A DNA stretch of 5,159 nucleotides from NCBI GenBank assembly GCA_003134755.1, contig PLCK01000202.1, forward strand, positions 1 to 5,159, in the 5' to 3' direction. This stretch comes from Actinomycetota bacterium (GTDB taxonomy: Bacteria > Actinomycetota > Actinomycetes > Acidothermales > Acidothermaceae). Position numbers and translations under genes: made by a program. Shown here piece after piece: positions 1 to 5,102 of this stretch (positions are counted from its first letter, which is position 1; the number at the start of each line of letters is the position of its first letter). The notes under the pieces were generated by a model. That model was not told the DNA's origin, did no database searches, and saw only the letters and a list, made by a program, of their open reading frames with translations.

Positions 1-24
1 CGGCAGACATCCCAGGTTTTTCGT

Positions 25-30
25 TGTCAA
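25..30 (-). promoter_or_regulatory. -35 half of the split circle-junction promoter
   Basis: On the minus strand 30-25 reads TTGACA, a perfect -35 consensus at the right end of the IS110 element, overlapping the recombinase stop codon and pointing out of the element. When the ends are joined it lies exactly 17 nt from TCTAAT, which spans the core. In the integrated state it may drive outward transcription into whatever lies left of the window, if a suitable -10 is there. Confidence 0.75.
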
Positions 31-1265
31 GCGGCGGTGGTGTTGCGGTGTCCCCAGGCGGTGTTTTCGTCGTAGAGGGTGTTGGTTTTCAGGCAGCCGT
101 GCAAGATGCCGACCCAGCGGTTGCCGAGTTGGCGTAACGCGGCCCGATGACCGATCTTGCGGGCTTTGAGTTCGTCGTAGTACGCGCGCGCCCCTGGTGA
201 ACCACGCAACGATCCGAACGCCCATTGTTGGGTCGCGTCGGCGATCCTGGTGTTGCGGGCGTATCTGGCGAGCACGACCTTCTTGGTGCCCGACGCTCGG
301 GTGATCGGGGATGTGCCGGCGTAGTTTCTGCGCGCTTTCGCATCGGCGTAGCGGTCCGGGTCATCACCGAACTCCCCGAGCACTCGGGACGCCAAGATGA
401 CACCGAGGCCGGGTTGGCTGAGGTAAACCTCAGCGTCCCGGTGTCGGCCAAAATGGTCGGCCACCACCTGCCCTAATACCGCGATCTCGGTGCTGATCGC
501 GGTGATCATCCGAACCTCACTGGCGGCGATCGCCGCGAACGCGGACTGCACCGCACCAGGTTGACGCAGCGCCGGAGCCCGTAACACCGCCTGCATCTGC
601 AGCGCACGAGCCGCCACGTTGCGCCGGTGCGCGCGTGCCAGCACAGCGCTGATCTTCGCTGCCGACAAGCGTGCCGCCGCCTCCGGGTCGGGGGCGATCA
701 GCAGCAGCTGCAGCGTGTCCGGCTCATCCAGATCCCCATAAGCCGCAAGGGCGGCGGGGAAGAACTCCCGCAACGCGCTGCGTAACCGAAGCACGTGCCG
801 GGTCCGTTCCCAGACCATGCTCTGATGCGCGCGGGCCACCAACTTCAACGACTCACCTTGCGCGGAGTCCGCCGCAACGGGCCGGTGGTGGGCCCGATCG
901 AGTCGCACAATCTCAGCAAGCACATGCGCATCCCCGCGGTCGCTTTTCGCCCCCGAGCTGGAATGGAGTTCCCGATAGTGCGCTGATGACTTCGGGTTGA
1001 TCGCGAACACCTCATAACCGGCGGCGACCAACGCGGCGACCCACGGGCCGCGGTCGGTTTCGATACCGACCTTCACCAACGCCGCCGCTTCACCTGGCGG
1101 CAGGTCGGCCCATTCCTCAGGCATGCAGCCGGCGATCAGCCCATGCAGCCTGGTGATCCCGTCCAAACCTTCCGGGAGACGTTTCGTGACCAACCGCCGG
1201 CCGTCCTGCCCGACGATCTCCACATCGTGATGGTCTTCCGCCCAGTCATCACCGACGAACAACAC
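27..1265 (-). CDS. IS110-family bridge-RNA-guided recombinase (DEDD transposase)
   Basis: This is the element's recombinase, a 412-residue protein expected to bind the bridge RNA and exchange strands between the donor junction and the target. The N-terminal RuvC-like DEDD domain shows VGDDW with D7 (and D14 in HHDVEI), E69 in VGIETDRG, a conserved NP at about 90-91, and D109/D112 in KSDRGDAH. A middle helical segment follows. The C-terminal Tnp domain carries PGLG at about 282 and NYAGTSPITRASG, where S325 is the expected nucleophilic serine. The GTG at 1265 was chosen because GGAAGGAG lies 8 nt upstream (1281-1274), because it puts the first Asp at residue 7 as in relatives, and because it gives the family's usual length. 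A longer reading from 1403 would run back into the bridge RNA. The TGA stop (29-27) lies inside a TTGACA -35 box. No frameshift or missing catalytic residue is seen, so the gene looks intact. Confidence 0.93.
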   Translation of the reverse strand: MLFVGDDWAEDHHDVEIVGQDGRRLVTKRLPEGLDGITRLHGLIAGCMPEEWADLPPGEAAALVKVGIETDRGPWVAALVAAGYEVFAINPKSSAHYRELHSSSGAKSDRGDAHVLAEIVRLDRAHHRPVAADSAQGESLKLVARAHQSMVWERTRHVLRLRSALREFFPAALAAYGDLDEPDTLQLLLIAPDPEAAARLSAAKISAVLARAHRRNVAARALQMQAVLRAPALRQPGAVQSAFAAIAASEVRMITAISTEIAVLGQVVADHFGRHRDAEVYLSQPGLGVILASRVLGEFGDDPDRYADAKARRNYAGTSPITRASGTKKVVLARYARNTRIADATQQWAFGSLRGSPGARAYYDELKARKIGHRAALRQLGNRWVGILHGCLKTNTLYDENTAWGHRNTTAA

Positions 1266-1273
1266 CGCTCGAG

Positions 1274-1281
1274 CTCCTTCC
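1274..1281 (-). promoter_or_regulatory. Ribosome binding site of the IS110 recombinase
   Basis: GGAAGGAG on the minus strand, 8 nt before the GTG at 1265. It decides the start and leaves the bridge RNA (ending near 1308) outside the coding sequence, with 26 nt between the RNA's last stem and this site. Confidence 0.8.
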
Positions 1282-1321
1282 AGCAACGGGACACTGTCAG
1301 CAGCGCGGAGGAGACACCACG

Positions 1322-1368
1322 ATCTAATGGCCAAGTGCTCACCCAAGACCAGGGGCACGACATCCCAG
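1322..1368 (-). other. Donor guides of the bridge RNA (left and right)
   Basis: Left donor guide 1368-1359 (CTGGGATGTC) is identical to the element's right end at 15-6, a 10/10 match that stops at the first core base. Right donor guide 1331-1322 (GCCATTAGAT) is the reverse complement of the left end including the core: 9 pairs in the circle junction, plus a U-G wobble. In the circular donor the right end lies left of the core and the left end lies right of it. This gives the same sense/antisense arrangement as the target guides. Confidence 0.85.
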
Positions 1369-1405
1369 CAGCGGTCACATCTCCTCACGACCAGCGGGCG
1401 CACGG

Positions 1406-1440
1406 TCTGCCGCTAGACCTCACTTCGGGTCCGATTAGTG
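1406..1440 (-). other. Target guides of the bridge RNA (left and right)
   Basis: Left target guide 1440-1433 (CACTAATC) matches the flank left of the core (1512-1505, CACCAATC) at 7 of 8 positions; the single difference would be a U-G wobble on the bottom strand. Right target guide 1412-1406 (CGGCAGA) is the exact reverse complement of TCTGCCG, made of the last flank base T1506, the CT core, and the four right-flank bases visible at 4-1. The two guides face each other across an internal loop closed by GGACC/GGTCT. Confidence 0.78.
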
Positions 1441-1500
1441 GAGTGCTGACCCGCCAGCCGCTACCAACACCGACCCTGCCAAAACCGGCCGGCAAAAGCC

Positions 1501-1506
1501 ATTAGA
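1501..1506 (-). promoter_or_regulatory. -10 half of the split circle-junction promoter
   Basis: The minus strand 1506-1501 reads TCTAAT (5 of 6 to TATAAT). In the circle the same hexamer is formed by T7-C6-T5 of the right end joined to A1503-A1502-T1501 of the left end. In the integrated copy the -35 position (1529-1524) reads CCGCGC, inside the terminator hairpin, so no promoter is present there. Transcription from the junction would start near 1494 and run through the bridge RNA into the recombinase. Confidence 0.75.
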
Positions 1507-1519
1507 TTGGTGCGTCTGG

Positions 1520-1537
1520 AAAAGCGCGGAGCCGCGC
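1520..1537 (-). terminator. Rho-independent terminator of the Kelch gene
   Basis: On the minus strand GCGCGG-CT-CCGCGC folds into a GC-only stem and is followed at once by TTTT (1523-1520). It starts 30 nt past the Kelch stop. The IS110 target core lies 14 nt further on, so the terminator should shield the element from read-through. Confidence 0.8.
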
Positions 1538-1567
1538 CGGCGAGCAACGCGCGCACGTCGCAGTCGC

Positions 1568-2806
1568 TTACGGGGTTGCCGATCCAGCCGGGAGGAGCCG
1601 GATGGCTATGATCGTTGCGATCGGGCCGCGGGAGATACCGCCGAGTAGGTAGGCGGTGTCGCCCACGACGGCCACTGCGCCATCGGTGTCCGGCTCCGGC
1701 AGCGCCCCCATCTTCGACGCCCGCGCCGTCGTTGGATCGAAGCGGAAAACAGCGGCACTGGGGCCACCGGTAGTCGATCCGCCGAGGACCAGTATCTGTC
1801 CGTCCAGCACGACCGCTTTGGCGTGCGCGAGTGGGATCGGTAGATGTCCGACGACGGTGGTGGTGCCGCTAGTGGGGTCGATGCGTTGGATCGCGGTGCT
1901 GAACGTGCCGGTGTACTCCCCGCCTGCGAGCAGACCACCGAACAGGTACACGTCGCCGCCCGCGACCGCGACAGCCGGATAGCGCACCGCTTGGGCCAGG
2001 TGCCCGAGGAGGTGGAAGCTCATGCCGTCTGTGGTCGACAGGATGGTGTCGAGGCCGTGGGCGCCGTTGAACCCACCGAGCAGCAGCATCTGGGTGCCCA
2101 CGGCTGCCGCCGTTAGGTCAGCCAGCGGGCCGGGTAGCCTGCCGATCACGGTGGTTTGACCGGTGGCGGGGTCAAAGGCTTGGACCGTGGTGTGTACCGA
2201 TGTCGCGGCACCACCGAACACTAGGACGCGGCCACCGAACGTCAGCGCTGCGGCGCCGTGAGTTGGAGTGGCGAGGGCACCGGCGCGAGTGACCGCGCCG
2301 GTGCTCGGATCGACCCGGTACACCTCGGCGACAGTGACCCCTGCCGCATCGATCCCACCCAGCACATACACGAAACCGCCGACCGCACCCGCCTGGGTCC
2401 GGTAGACCACAGCAGACAACACCGACGGCAACACTGTCGCGTCCAGCGCAGTCCCGACACTGCGTGAGCTAACCGCAGACGTAGCCGCGGGCGGTGAGGT
2501 CACAGGGGCTAGAGTCGCGGCCGGCGCCGTCGACGGTACTGCCGTCGTGCTTTCGGCGACGGGCGGGATTGAGCTGCGCACGACCGCTGTCGCAGCTGCC
2601 GAATCTGATGTTCGCGATGAGCCAGCCCCGGTACATCCCTGCGCCACCGCGACCACCACAACAACACCGACGACCGCGCGCGGCCGACCCCGCCCTGTGA
2701 TCCGCCGCCCGCGGAGCAGGCCCACAAGCAGCCCGCCGCGGCGCACTTCGTCGTACACCCGCACACCAGTCACAAACACATCATCCGCGCCGCACAGCGA
2801 GCACAC
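1568..2806 (-). CDS. Membrane-anchored Kelch-repeat beta-propeller protein
   Basis: A 412-residue protein of unknown partner or substrate. Residues 1-43 are basic and begin with CSLC (one CxxC). Residues 44-57 are a Val/Ala hydrophobic segment ending in AQGC (C58). This could be a relaxed lipobox, though Ala rather than Leu/Val is at -3; otherwise it is a single signal-anchor helix. A Ser/Thr/Ala/Pro-rich linker, probably wall-spanning, covers about 59-130. Then come six repeats, each with a hydrophobic strand ending in a double glycine: VYVLGG (about 147), VLVFGG (194), MLLLGG (240), VYLFGG (286), ILVLGG (338), AYLLGG (385). Several blades also carry FDP/VDP-x-TG turns, typical of bacterial Kelch proteins, and six units suit a closed propeller outside the membrane. 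The GTG at 2806 is preceded by GAGGGGG about 5 nt upstream. It appears to be a single-gene unit ending at the terminator 30 nt downstream. No catalytic residues identify it as an enzyme; a ligand-binding or structural role is a guess. Confidence 0.85.
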   Translation of the reverse strand: MCSLCGADDVFVTGVRVYDEVRRGGLLVGLLRGRRITGRGRPRAVVGVVVVVAVAQGCTGAGSSRTSDSAAATAVVRSSIPPVAESTTAVPSTAPAATLAPVTSPPAATSAVSSRSVGTALDATVLPSVLSAVVYRTQAGAVGGFVYVLGGIDAAGVTVAEVYRVDPSTGAVTRAGALATPTHGAAALTFGGRVLVFGGAATSVHTTVQAFDPATGQTTVIGRLPGPLADLTAAAVGTQMLLLGGFNGAHGLDTILSTTDGMSFHLLGHLAQAVRYPAVAVAGGDVYLFGGLLAGGEYTGTFSTAIQRIDPTSGTTTVVGHLPIPLAHAKAVVLDGQILVLGGSTTGGPSAAVFRFDPTTARASKMGALPEPDTDGAVAVVGDTAYLLGGISRGPIATIIAIRLLPAGSATP

Positions 2807-2951
2807 GAGCGCCCCCTCATGTCACGAATCCGCGAGGCCACCCCCCGCAACGACAGTCCCAGTCGATCAACCGCGAGGCTGCCAGCCTTCTCGTCACCAG
2901 AGAGTTGGCTAGAGCCACCTGCGGCGATGCGCCTAGCCAGAACAGCCGATC

Positions 2952-2991
2952 GCAGGGTCCACCCAACCATGTCCCATCTGGGTGGCCCTGC
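2952..2991. terminator. Strong hairpin, possible U-tract-less terminator
   Basis: Left arm 2952-2965 (GCAGGGTCCACCCA) pairs with right arm 2979-2991 (TGGGTGGCCCTGC) over 13 pairs with one bulged base (T2958), around a 13-nt loop. It lies 21 nt past the stop of the decayed minus-strand gene ending at 3013, and about 145 nt upstream of the Kelch start. Neither strand has a T-run after it. It could be an actinobacterial terminator lacking a U-tract for the decayed gene, or a leader structure of the Kelch transcript. I see no gene or clear promoter in the rest of 2807-3012. Confidence 0.45.
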
Positions 2992-3012
2992 TTCCAAGAA
3001 TCGCAAGCCGAC

Positions 3013-3430
3013 TCAGAACCCGCGGAACGAGCCGTAGCCCCAAGCTGCGGTCGCGGTTGTACGAGTCACCGCGCGCAGGAGGTGGGCATCTTCCGCGGCA
3101 TTCTGAGCCGCCTCGAGTGCGTCCTGATGCGCATAGCTCTTCCCCTGCCTAGCCAAGCGCGCTGCTTTTCCACCCATTGCCGCGGCTGCACCGCCCGCCG
3201 CTTCCTCGGCTGCGCTTGGCCACCAAGTCGAGCCCTGCATCGGCATAGTGGCCCTGCGGAACGCTGTACGCACCGTGTACGGCCGAGAAGGCAAACAACC
3301 CGCCGGCCACGACATCGCACACGACACAGCTGAACAATGCGACCGCGCCCGCACCAATCAAGGCGCCCTTGAATACCGTCTTCCTGCCCGCGCTGCTGTA
3401 CCGGCATCGACATCTGAAATGGGGCGCCAC
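3013..3430 (-). pseudogene. Frameshifted remnant of a small Ala/Gly-rich membrane-segment protein
   Basis: Two protein-like stretches adjoin in different minus-strand frames. The first (about 3385-3221) has VFKGALIGAGAV, a hydrophobic segment through FSCVVCDVVAGGLFAF, then GAYSVPQGHYADAGLDLVA. After a one-base shift near 3220 the second (3219-3016) has SAAEEAAGGAAAAMGG, a basic helical part KAARLARQGKSYAHQDALEAAQNAAEDAHLL, and the ending WGYGSFRGF before TGA at 3013. Each stretch decays into unlikely sequence when read past the junction. A second shift near 3385 may join an upstream piece (ISDVDAGTAARAG) in the other frame. No start codon with a good Shine-Dalgarno site was found, so the 5' part is lost or scrambled. 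The pattern (small-residue membrane segment, then an Ala-rich helical tail) loosely recalls C-terminal parts of actinobacterial secreted or toxin-like proteins. I do not recognise the family; that comparison is only an impression. Confidence 0.45.
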
Positions 3431-3679
3431 GCAGCAGGAACAGCTCGCTCAGATGCCGGCAAATGCGCCGTTCCCGCACCGATCCAGTACGGCGGTCCAA
3501 TCAGTCTCGGCGTGATCCTTCTGGTCACGGACCTCGGTGGGTTGCGACGGAAGCGTCGCGACAACGCCCCTCGGGCAACTAAGCGCGCACTCGTCGGAGC
3601 GCACTCAACTCTGCGGGTTCGCACGTACGCCATCGCGCCAAAGTCGGGCGAGCGTAGTCGCCCTCAAAGCGGCACGACG
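3431..3679. other. Stretch without a supported gene
   Basis: Several short overlapping reading frames cross this stretch, but none has a recognisable domain with a convincing start. On the minus strand a 51-codon frame from a GTG at 3604 to TGA at 3449 reads plausibly in its second half (TEVRDQKDHAETDWTAVLD). It lies in the same frame as the first piece of the decayed gene downstream, so it may be that gene's upstream part or a separate small gene. The only firm element is the repeat at 3635-3673. Confidence 0.4.
3635..3673 (+). repeat. Copy 1 of a 39-nt direct repeat
   Basis: It aligns without gaps to 5103-5141 with 34 of 39 identical bases; differences are at 3638, 3641, 3653, 3658 and 3667. 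It contains a perfect inverted repeat GGGCGA-GCGTAG-TCGCCC (3646-3663) and overlaps a second possible stem, GTCGC/GCGGC (3657-3673). Without the IS256 element and one target-duplication copy, the two repeats start 71 nt apart. Confidence 0.7.
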
Positions 3680-3687
3680 GACCGCCC
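3680..3687 (+). repeat. IS256 target-site duplication, left copy
   Basis: GACCGCCC directly precedes the left terminal inverted repeat and is identical to 5077-5084. Eight bases is the usual duplication size for IS256-family insertion. One further G is shared, so 9 bp cannot be excluded. Confidence 0.88.
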
Positions 3688-3715
3688 GGGACTGTTCGGT
3701 AAACGGTGTTTCCGG
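3688..3715 (+). repeat. IS256 left terminal inverted repeat
   Basis: Outer 11 bases GGGACTGTTCG match the right-end tip (GGGTCTATCGC on the opposite strand) at 6 positions; the inner 17 bases are a perfect inverted match to 5049-5065. Confidence 0.9.
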
Positions 3716-3742
3716 CCCGACACGCTGACTGGATAGGTCGGC

Positions 3743-3750
3743 GGGAGAGG
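3743..3750 (+). promoter_or_regulatory. Ribosome binding site of the IS256 transposase
   Basis: GGGAGAGG, 7 nt before the ATG at 3758 and only 4 nt before the GTG at 3755, so it favours the ATG. Confidence 0.65.
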
Positions 3751-3757
3751 TGCCGTG

Positions 3758-5040
3758 ATGACCGCAACACTGGATGACGTGACGAAGAAGAAGGCGGCTG
3801 AGGAGTCGGCTGAACAGCAGGCAGCGAAAGAGCTTGTGCGGATGGCCCGGGAGCAGGGCCTGTCCCTGACCGGTCCTGACGGGCTGCTCAAGCAGCTGAC
3901 GAAGATGGTGATCGAGACCGCGTTGAGCGAGGAGATGACCGAGCACCTGGGCTATGAAAAGCATGATCCGGACGGTGTCGGGTCAGGCAACATCCGCAAC
4001 GGCACGAGAGCCAAGACGGTGTTGACCGAGGCGAGCGGGCACGTGGAGATTGACGTGCCGCGAGACCGAGCTGGGACGTTCGAACCGCAGATCGTGCGCA
4101 AGCGGCAACGGCGGTTGAACGGGGTCGATGAGATCGTGCTGTCGCTGTATGCCAAGGGTCTGACGACGGGTGAGATCAGCGCGCACTTCGCCGAGATCTA
4201 CGGCGCCTCAGTCAGCAAGGAGACGATCAGCCGGATCACCGACACAGTGCTCGAGGAGATGAACGACTGGGCGGTCCGACCACTCGATGCGGTCTACGCC
4301 GCGGTGTTCATCGACGCGATCGTGGTCAAGGTCCGCGACAGCCAAGTCGCCAACCGCCCGTTCTACGCAGCGATCGGCGTCACGTTGGACGGTGAACGCG
4401 ACATCCTCGGGTTGTGGGCCGGCACCGGTGGTGAGGGTGCGAAGTTTTGGATGGCAGTGCTCACCGACCTGCGCAACCGCGGCATCAAAGACGTGTTCTT
4501 CGTCGTCTGCGACGGGCTTAAGGGCCTGCCCGAGGTGGTGTCCAACGTCTGGCCGCAGGCCATCGTGCAAACCTGCATCATTCACCTGATCCGCAACACC
4601 TTCCGGCTGACCTCGCGCCACTACTGGGATGAGATCAAACGGGACATGAAACCGATCTACACCGCCATCAACGCGTCCGCCGCCCGGGCCGCGTTCGACG
4701 AGCTGACCGAGAAGTGGGGCCAGCGCTACCCGGCGATGATCCGGCTGTGGGACAACGCCTGGGCCGAGTTCATCCCGTTCCTGGACTACGACCTGGAAAT
4801 CCGCCGAGTGATCTGCTCGACCAATGCGATCGAGAGCTTGAATGCCCGCTACCGGCGGGCGATCAAGGCCCGCGGCCACTTCCCACCGAGCAGGCCGCGT
4901 TGAAGTGTCTCTACCTGGTGACCCGATCACTAGACCCCACCGGCGCCGGCCGGGCACGATGGACCATGCGGTGGAAACCCGCACTGAACGCGTTCGCGAT
5001 CACCTTCGCTGACCGATTCCCGGCCGCCGAAGACTACTGA
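3758..5040 (+). pseudogene. IS256-family (mutator) DDE transposase, frameshifted near C-terminus
   Basis: The enzyme would cut and join the element's ends. Residues are counted from the ATG at 3758, which has GGGAGAGG 7 nt upstream; a GTG at 3755 is the weaker choice. The N-terminal region (about 40-170) has the family's LLKQLTKMVIETALSEEM and LGYE segments, NIRNG, DVPRDR and the helix-turn-helix-like LTTGEISAHF. The catalytic core shows D186 in FIDAIVVKVRD, D252 in VCDGLKGLP, C-x2-H in QTCIIH, and E359 in STNAIESLNARYRR. After ARGHFP, CCC at 4882-4884 appears to have lost one C. The reading ends at TGA 4901-4903, 381 residues. Restoring one C continues into TEQAALKCLYL and on to ADRFPAAEDY, stopping at 5038-5040, for about 427 residues, normal for the family. 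All three catalytic acids precede the break, so a truncated protein could be made; full activity is doubtful. A sequencing error in the C-run is the alternative. Confidence 0.9.
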
Positions 5041-5048
5041 CATGAACG

Positions 5049-5076
5049 CCGGAAACACCGTTTACGCGATAGACCC
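5049..5076 (-). repeat. IS256 right terminal inverted repeat
   Basis: Begins CCGGAAACACCGTTTAC (5049-5065), the exact inverse of the inner left repeat, then the variable outer tip to 5076. It starts 8 nt after the transposase stop region (5040). Confidence 0.9.
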
Positions 5077-5084
5077 GACCGCCC
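5077..5084 (+). repeat. IS256 target-site duplication, right copy
   Basis: GACCGCCC directly follows the right terminal inverted repeat and is identical to 3680-3687. An intact duplication means the element has stayed put since insertion, with no recombination between copies. Confidence 0.88.
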
Positions 5085-5102
5085 GCTGGTACGACCGTGT
5101 CA

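Larger units (their letters stand above)
1308..1494 (-). ncRNA. IS110 bridge RNA with target-binding and donor-binding loops
   Basis: This non-coding RNA should direct the recombinase by pairing with target and donor DNA. The approximate 5' end is inferred from the junction promoter; the 3' end is set by the last stem. The target-binding loop (1460-1388) has a basal stem CGGCTGGCGGG/CCCGCTGGTCG (11 pairs, some G-U), then GCAC/GTGC. Next come left target guide CACTAATC (1440-1433), apical stem GGACC/GGTCT with loop CGAAGTGA, and right target guide CGGCAGA (1412-1406). The donor-binding loop (1386-1308) has basal stem GAGGAGA/TCTCCTC, then ACC/GGT. Next come left donor guide CTGGGATGTC (1368-1359), apical stem GTGC-CCC/GGG-GCAC, and right donor guide GCCATTAGAT (1331-1322). 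The left guides are in the same sense as the DNA left of the core; the right guides are reverse complements of the DNA right of it. Order and architecture match IS621, and the length of about 187 nt is near its 177. The 5'-most 34 nt are not clearly folded by eye. Confidence 0.85.
5..1505 (-). mobile_element. IS110-family insertion sequence, complete, CT core
   Basis: The ends were assigned from the bridge-RNA guides inside the element. In recombinase orientation the left end (LE) begins at a CT core at 1505-1504 followed by AATGGC. The right end (RE) finishes CTGGGATGT then CT at 6-5. Counting one core copy the element is about 1499 bp, near the size of other actinobacterial IS110 elements. 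There are no terminal inverted repeats and no target duplication beyond the shared CT, as is usual in IS110. The long non-coding end lies upstream of the recombinase, as in the IS110 group (IS621-like); the IS1111 group has it downstream. The target, read in the same orientation, was CACCAAT-CT-GCCG, and only four bases of its right side (4-1) are in the window. The insertion lies just past the terminator of the Kelch gene and in the same orientation as that gene. Confidence 0.88.
3688..5076 (+). mobile_element. IS256-family insertion sequence, complete ends
   Basis: A 1389-bp element bounded by 28-bp imperfect terminal inverted repeats: left 3688-3715, right 5049-5076, 23 of 28 matching. The inner 17 bp, GTAAACGGTGTTTCCGG (3699-3715), are perfectly inverted at 5049-5065, and both outer tips begin GGG. 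It is flanked by the 8-bp direct repeat GACCGCCC. It encodes one mutator-type DDE transposase, which is frameshifted, so this copy is probably immobile unless a related transposase acts on its ends. Confidence 0.92.

Noticed and set aside
6..1368. 10-bp direct repeat (6-15 and 1359-1368) as a target duplication bounding the IS110 element.
   Set aside because: It would leave under 100 nt upstream of the recombinase and exclude most of the bridge RNA. The repeat is explained as donor guide plus right end, with a matching second guide for the left end.
1266..1403. N-terminal extension of the IS110 recombinase (458-residue reading).
   Set aside because: It runs back over the donor loop and its guides, lacks family similarity, and the GTG at 1265 has a strong Shine-Dalgarno site and the right distance to the first catalytic Asp.
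1477..1500. CCGGCCGG palindrome between AAAA runs as an IS110 terminal structure or terminator.
   Set aside because: It lies just inside the left end within or beside the bridge RNA's 5' part; no stable fold with a clear role could be drawn by eye.
1322..1507. 10-bp inverted repeat (1322-1331 and 1498-1507) as terminal inverted repeats or a long hairpin.
   Set aside because: IS110-group elements lack such terminal repeats; it is the right donor guide and the left end.
2770..3006. 78-codon minus-strand frame starting at TTG 3006 and overlapping the Kelch start.
   Set aside because: Weak start, spans the hairpin, no recognisable domain, and overlaps the Kelch gene in another frame.
3449..3604. 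51-codon minus-strand frame (GTG 3604 to TGA 3449).
   Set aside because: Part of it looks protein-like, but there is no clear Shine-Dalgarno site or family, and it may be an upstream piece of the decayed gene. Not called as a gene.
4208..4984. 258-codon frame antisense to the IS256 transposase.
   Set aside because: A mirror of GC-rich codons in a clearly identified gene; Asp/Val/Gly-rich with no domain of its own.
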